Positions 5,952-8,329 of a DNA stretch of 8,329 nt are shown here, in pieces; within the stretch, counting starts at the first letter, position 1; each line of letters opens with the position of its first letter. The notes beneath the pieces are model-generated. The model had not been told where the DNA came from. It searched no databases and saw only the letters and a list, made by a program, of their open reading frames with translations. Source of the DNA: Oscillospiraceae bacterium (GTDB taxonomy: Bacteria; Bacillota; Clostridia; Oscillospirales; Oscillospiraceae); the NCBI GenBank assembly GCA_016290695.1, contig JAEEUX010000103.1, positions 1 to 8,329 on the forward strand. Direction: 5' to 3'. The translations under genes were made by a program, and so were the position numbers.

Positions 5952-7051
5952 GGACGATTGTATGCGTCGCGTTGTGCCTCGCTGCGGCGTTGCTCTTTTG
6001 CGGACGAGCAGGTGCGGCGGATATAAGCGGCGAACTGAGGGAAAAGCTCGATACGGGCGCTATGGTACGGGCGCTGCCGGAGTCGGCTGCCGAACTAATG
6101 GACGGCGTTGAGCCCACGCCGGGGGAAAACTTCGGCGCGGCTCTGAAACATCTGCTTTCCGGCTGCCGGAGTATCCTCGCGGAAGCGCTCCGCGGCGCAG
6201 GGAGAAGCGGGGCGATGATGCTCGTCTGTGCGGCGCTCTGCGCCATGCTTTCAACGGCCTTCAAGGGCCATGGAGAACTCGATTTTGCCGAGCTCGCCTC
6301 CTGCCTTTCCGTGGCGCTCATCGCGGCAGGTGACATAGGATCCTGCCTCCGGATGGGTTCAAAGGCCATAGCCGAAATCAGCGACTTTTCAAAGGTACTG
6401 CTGCCGGTTATGACGAGCACGTCGGCGCTGAGTGGAGCAGCGGGCTCGGCGGCGGCAAAATACGCCGCGACGGCGCTTTTTATGGATATCCTGATTACTT
6501 TATCACAAAAGCTGCTGACTCCGCTCATATACGCATATTTCGCCGCGGTGACGGCGGAATGCGCGCTCGGCGTGAAGAGCCTTTCCGGTGTGTCGACTTT
6601 TCTCAAATGGCTTGCCGGGACTGCGCTCACGATAATAGTCCTCGTTTTCGTCATCTACCTTGGCGTATCGGGCGTCGTCGCGGGGACCGCGGACGCGGCT
6701 GCGGTAAGAGTGGCTAAAACGGCGCTCGCGACGGGACTTCCTGTGGTGGGAGGGATAATATCGGACGCGGCGGCCGCCGTTTTGACCGGGGCGGGGCTTG
6801 TGAAAAACGCAGCCGGAGTTTTTGGGCTCATTGCGGTCCTTGCGATATGCGCTTCACCCATAATCAGGATAGGCGCGCATTACCTCATTTATAAGGCGGC
6901 GTCGAAGCTCGCGCTCAGCTTTGCGGGCGAAAAGACGGTGAAGACGGCGGAGGGGACAAGCGCGGCATTCGGCATAATGCTTGCATCATCGGGAGCTTGC
7001 GCTCTCATGCTGTTTTTTTCAATTATTTCCTTCGTGGGGGCGGTAACGTGA
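5948..7051 (+). CDS. spoIIIAE: Stage III sporulation protein AE
   Basis: SpoIIIAE is the large polytopic membrane subunit of the SpoIIIA complex in the outer forespore membrane. From the ATG at 5948 it has 367 residues, somewhat shorter than the 399 or so in Bacillus subtilis. The N terminus looks like a cleavable signal peptide: R2, a hydrophobic stretch at about 4-18, then RAGA before ADIS, giving a likely cut after A23. A soluble extracytoplasmic region of about 60 residues follows, then several hydrophobic helices. The conserved family core around residues 265-290 (PVVGGIISDAAAAVLTGAGL, then VKNAAGVFGL) and the YLIYKAASKLA region are present. The start is fixed by GGAGG at 5936-5940 and by the ATGA overlap with spoIIIAD. 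The end overlaps the spoIIIAF start as GTGA. The sequence is very alanine-rich, in keeping with the GC-rich genome. Confidence 0.95.
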   Translation: MRTIVCVALCLAAALLFCGRAGAADISGELREKLDTGAMVRALPESAAELMDGVEPTPGENFGAALKHLLSGCRSILAEALRGAGRSGAMMLVCAALCAMLSTAFKGHGELDFAELASCLSVALIAAGDIGSCLRMGSKAIAEISDFSKVLLPVMTSTSALSGAAGSAAAKYAATALFMDILITLSQKLLTPLIYAYFAAVTAECALGVKSLSGVSTFLKWLAGTALTIIVLVFVIYLGVSGVVAGTADAAAVRVAKTALATGLPVVGGIISDAAAAVLTGAGLVKNAAGVFGLIAVLAICASPIIRIGAHYLIYKAASKLALSFAGEKTVKTAEGTSAAFGIMLASSGACALMLFFSIISFVGAVT

Positions 7052-7539
7052 ACGAGCTTCTCAGCCAATGGATAATCGGAATATATGCCGGAGCCGCGCT
7101 TTGCAGTGCCTGCATCACGATACTCGGCAAAAATCGAAGCGGCACGGTGAAATTTGTCTGCGGGCTGATAATGCTTTATCTTATCGCCGCGCCCCTTTTC
7201 GGTCTTGGCGGCGATTATGAAAACCTCCTGCCTGACGAATCGCTTTACGCAAGCGCTGAGAACTATGCCGCCGAAGCGGAAAAAACGCGCCGCAGTCTCG
7301 AAAGCTCGGTAATAGAAGACAGCACCTGCGAATATATATTGAGTAAAGCGAAGGAACTCGGAGTAGGCGGGGCGCGGGCAGAGGTTACGCTTAATGAAAC
7401 GGATGCGGGGGCTTACCCGTATGAACTGAAGCTTTGGGGAGAGGGACCGGAGGAGGCGAAGATCAGTCTTACGAAATGGATCGAAAGTGAGCTTGGAATA
7501 CCCACTGAAAGACAGTACTGGAGCGATGAAAATGATTGA
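7048..7539 (+). CDS. spoIIIAF: Stage III sporulation protein AF
   Basis: SpoIIIAF is a membrane-anchored subunit of the SpoIIIA complex with an extramembrane ring-building-like domain. I place the start at the GTG at 7048, which overlaps the spoIIIAE stop as GTGA and gives 163 residues with the family-like N terminus VNELLSQWIIGIYAG. The frame is open back to 6997, but those codons lie inside spoIIIAE and lack a good ribosome binding site. Two hydrophobic segments lie at about 9-26 and 35-53 (KFVCGLIMLYLIAAPLFGL). The soluble part follows and ends in LGIPTERQYW, a recognisable family ending. Bacillus subtilis SpoIIIAF is longer (about 206 residues as I recall), so this is a compact form. It overlaps spoIIIAG by 8 nt. 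Confidence 0.92.
   Translation: MNELLSQWIIGIYAGAALCSACITILGKNRSGTVKFVCGLIMLYLIAAPLFGLGGDYENLLPDESLYASAENYAAEAEKTRRSLESSVIEDSTCEYILSKAKELGVGGARAEVTLNETDAGAYPYELKLWGEGPEEAKISLTKWIESELGIPTERQYWSDEND
7312..7340 (+). promoter_or_regulatory. Possible internal sigma-E-like promoter inside spoIIIAF
   Basis: An ATA at 7312-7314, 16 nt of spacer, then an AT-rich island AATATATATT (7331-7340) fit the general sigma-E layout of ATA, about 16 nt, and cATAcanT, though the -10 match is only partial. It lies about 190 nt before spoIIIAG. I recall that an internal promoter in the spoIIIA locus of Bacillus subtilis drives the distal genes, which makes the location plausible. The same bases encode ordinary SpoIIIAF residues, so chance is quite possible. 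Confidence 0.2.
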
Positions 7540-8038
7540 TTTTGTGCAGCGCGGCAAAAGCGTCGTCACACTCATTAGAAAAAACTGGCTTCTTGCCGCA
7601 GCCCTCGTCGCTGGGCTTATAATCCTTTGCATTCCCTCCGGCGAACGCGATAATCTGCCAGCCGCAGCGCAGCAGGAGAGCCCATCACCGGAATTTGACC
7701 TCGAGCGCGAGGAAAAACGCATCGCCGCGGCGCTTTCCGGCATAAGCGGAGCAAAGGACGTAAAGGTAACGCTGACGCTTGAATGCGGCGCGGAGCGGGA
7801 GCTTGCACGGGACGAAAAAACGGGTTTCGCATCGGACCGGGGCGAGCGGGAGGAAACGCTTGTGAAGCTGCAAAACGGCTCAAGCAGGCAGGAGGCAGTG
7901 ATTCTGAAATACAACTATCCCAAATATCGCGGCGCACTTGTAACGGCAAAGGGAGCGGGAGCGGAGCTGCGGTTTCGGCTTACCCAGGCAGTCGCCGCGC
8001 TCACGGGACTGACGAGCGACAGGATCACCGTTGTGTAA
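7532..8038 (+). CDS. spoIIIAG: Stage III sporulation protein AG
   Basis: SpoIIIAG forms a large ring in the space between the mother-cell and forespore membranes and is a central part of the SpoIIIA-SpoIIQ channel. From the ATG at 7532 the product has 168 residues. It has a short basic N terminus, one membrane segment at about 19-34 (WLLAAALVAGLIILCI), a proline/glutamine-rich linker, then a ring-building domain with ISGAKDVKVTLTLE near 71-84 and the hallmark YPKYRGALVTAKGAG at 129-143. GGAG at 7520-7523 is 8 nt before this ATG; the ATG at 7526 is only 2 nt away and is less likely. It overlaps spoIIIAF by 8 nt. Bacillus subtilis SpoIIIAG is longer (about 229 residues), and the difference falls partly in the insertion at about residues 86-121. 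The TAA is followed by a 34-nt gap to spoIIIAH. Confidence 0.94.
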   Translation: MIDFVQRGKSVVTLIRKNWLLAAALVAGLIILCIPSGERDNLPAAAQQESPSPEFDLEREEKRIAAALSGISGAKDVKVTLTLECGAERELARDEKTGFASDRGEREETLVKLQNGSSRQEAVILKYNYPKYRGALVTAKGAGAELRFRLTQAVAALTGLTSDRITVV

Positions 8039-8039
8039 G

Positions 8040-8052
8040 CGGCCACAGGCCG
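8040..8052 (+). other. Small intercistronic hairpin between spoIIIAG and spoIIIAH
   Basis: CGGCC (8040-8044) and GGCCG (8048-8052) pair around a 3-nt ACA loop, directly after the spoIIIAG stop. There is no T-tract, so it is not a terminator. It could tune mRNA stability or translation of spoIIIAH, or may be chance in GC-rich DNA. Confidence 0.4.
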
Positions 8053-8072
8053 GGAAAGGAAATGAATTCAAA

Positions 8073-8329
8073 ATGAAGCTTTTCAAAAGAAACGCGATTA
8101 TTCTGACCGTCGCCATGTTCGTCTGCGCGGCGGTTTATCTGAACTGGTCCTACGGTAAAGACGAGCTTGCGCTTGACGCGATGGGCTCAGAGGACGCGGA
8201 AATTATGAGCGAGGAACTCAGGGAGGCGGGACTCTGTTATTCGGGCAACGCCGACGAAAGTGAACTCAGCGCGAGCGTTTCAGACTATTTTGCTGCGGCG
8301 CGTCTTACGAGAACGCAGGCACGCGACAG
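8073..8329 (+). CDS. spoIIIAH: Stage III sporulation protein AH, 5' part (cut by the window edge)
   Basis: SpoIIIAH is anchored in the mother-cell (outer forespore) membrane and binds the forespore protein SpoIIQ through its extracytoplasmic domain, holding the two membranes together and completing the intercellular channel. The frame is open from the ATG at 8073 to the right edge, giving 85 full codons. The short basic start MKLFKRN is followed by one membrane segment at about 8-24, then YLNWSYGKDE, typical of clostridial SpoIIIAH, an acidic linker with MGSEDAEIMSEELREAG, and the beginning of the SpoIIQ-binding domain, DYFAAARLTRTQARD at 71-85. The C-terminal half lies outside the window. 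AAAGGA (8055-8060) is 12 nt from the ATG, longer than ideal, and the closer ATG at 8062 opens only a four-codon frame. It is the last gene of the operon by analogy with other species. Confidence 0.93.
   Translation, partial: MKLFKRNAIILTVAMFVCAAVYLNWSYGKDELALDAMGSEDAEIMSEELREAGLCYSGNADESELSASVSDYFAAARLTRTQARD

Noticed and set aside
5863..6654. Minus-strand open frame of 263 codons opposite spoIIIAD/spoIIIAE
   Set aside because: Its translation is a low-complexity Ala/Ser/Pro-rich mirror of the alanine-rich SpoIIIAE codons; no family features.
6889..7914. Minus-strand open frame of 341 codons opposite spoIIIAE, AF and AG
   Set aside because: It crosses three overlapping genes that are firmly identified on the other strand and shows no domain or start signal.
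1..8329. Search for CRISPR arrays, tRNA or rRNA genes, insertion sequences, transposase remnants and long direct repeats
   Set aside because: Reading both strands by eye showed none; the window is almost fully occupied by the two operons.

Overview
The window holds two complete or nearly complete operons, all on the + strand. They are a branched-chain amino acid ABC transporter (livHMGF, 262-3781) and the stage III sporulation operon spoIIIA (spoIIIAA to spoIIIAH, 3935 to the right edge, where spoIIIAH is cut). A full-length spoIIIA locus limits the source to an endospore-forming Firmicute. The GC-rich coding sequence, strong Shine-Dalgarno sites, GTG and TTG starts, and clostridial features of SpoIIIAA (PPGGGKTT Walker A) and SpoIIIAH (VYLNWSYGKDE after the membrane segment) suggest an anaerobic clostridium, perhaps of the Oscillospirales type. 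That last placement is inference.

Layout. Positions 1-261 hold no gene I can support. They contain a series of inverted repeats that could fold as RNA ahead of livH, including an 11-bp and a 9-bp complementarity that cross each other in pseudoknot order. livH, livM, livG and livF follow, with 4-nt and 8-nt overlaps and one 13-nt gap, then a strong intrinsic terminator (3814-3850). The gene for the periplasmic/lipoprotein substrate-binding subunit is not in the window and would most likely lie to the left.

After about 85 nt of non-coding DNA comes spoIIIAA (TTG start), followed by AB, AC, AD, AE, AF and AG, all overlapping or nearly touching (gaps of 9 nt or less). A 34-nt gap containing a small hairpin then leads into spoIIIAH. 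Six starts were placed downstream of the longest possible reading frame (livF, AB, AC, AE, AF, AG), on the basis of ribosome binding sites, family lengths and translational-coupling overlaps.

How the genes work together. LivH and LivM form the membrane channel, LivG and LivF the ATPase pair, and together they import leucine, isoleucine and valine with an external binding protein. The SpoIIIA proteins are made in the mother cell during sporulation and form a secretion-like complex in the outer forespore membrane that joins the forespore protein SpoIIQ (or its counterpart) and sustains late forespore gene expression. The two operons look functionally unrelated and are separated by the terminator.

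The gene content is ordinary and I found no new protein system. The items most worth checking are the structured livH leader, a compact SpoIIIAG, the spoIIIAG-spoIIIAH junction, and a possible internal sigma-E-like promoter in spoIIIAF.
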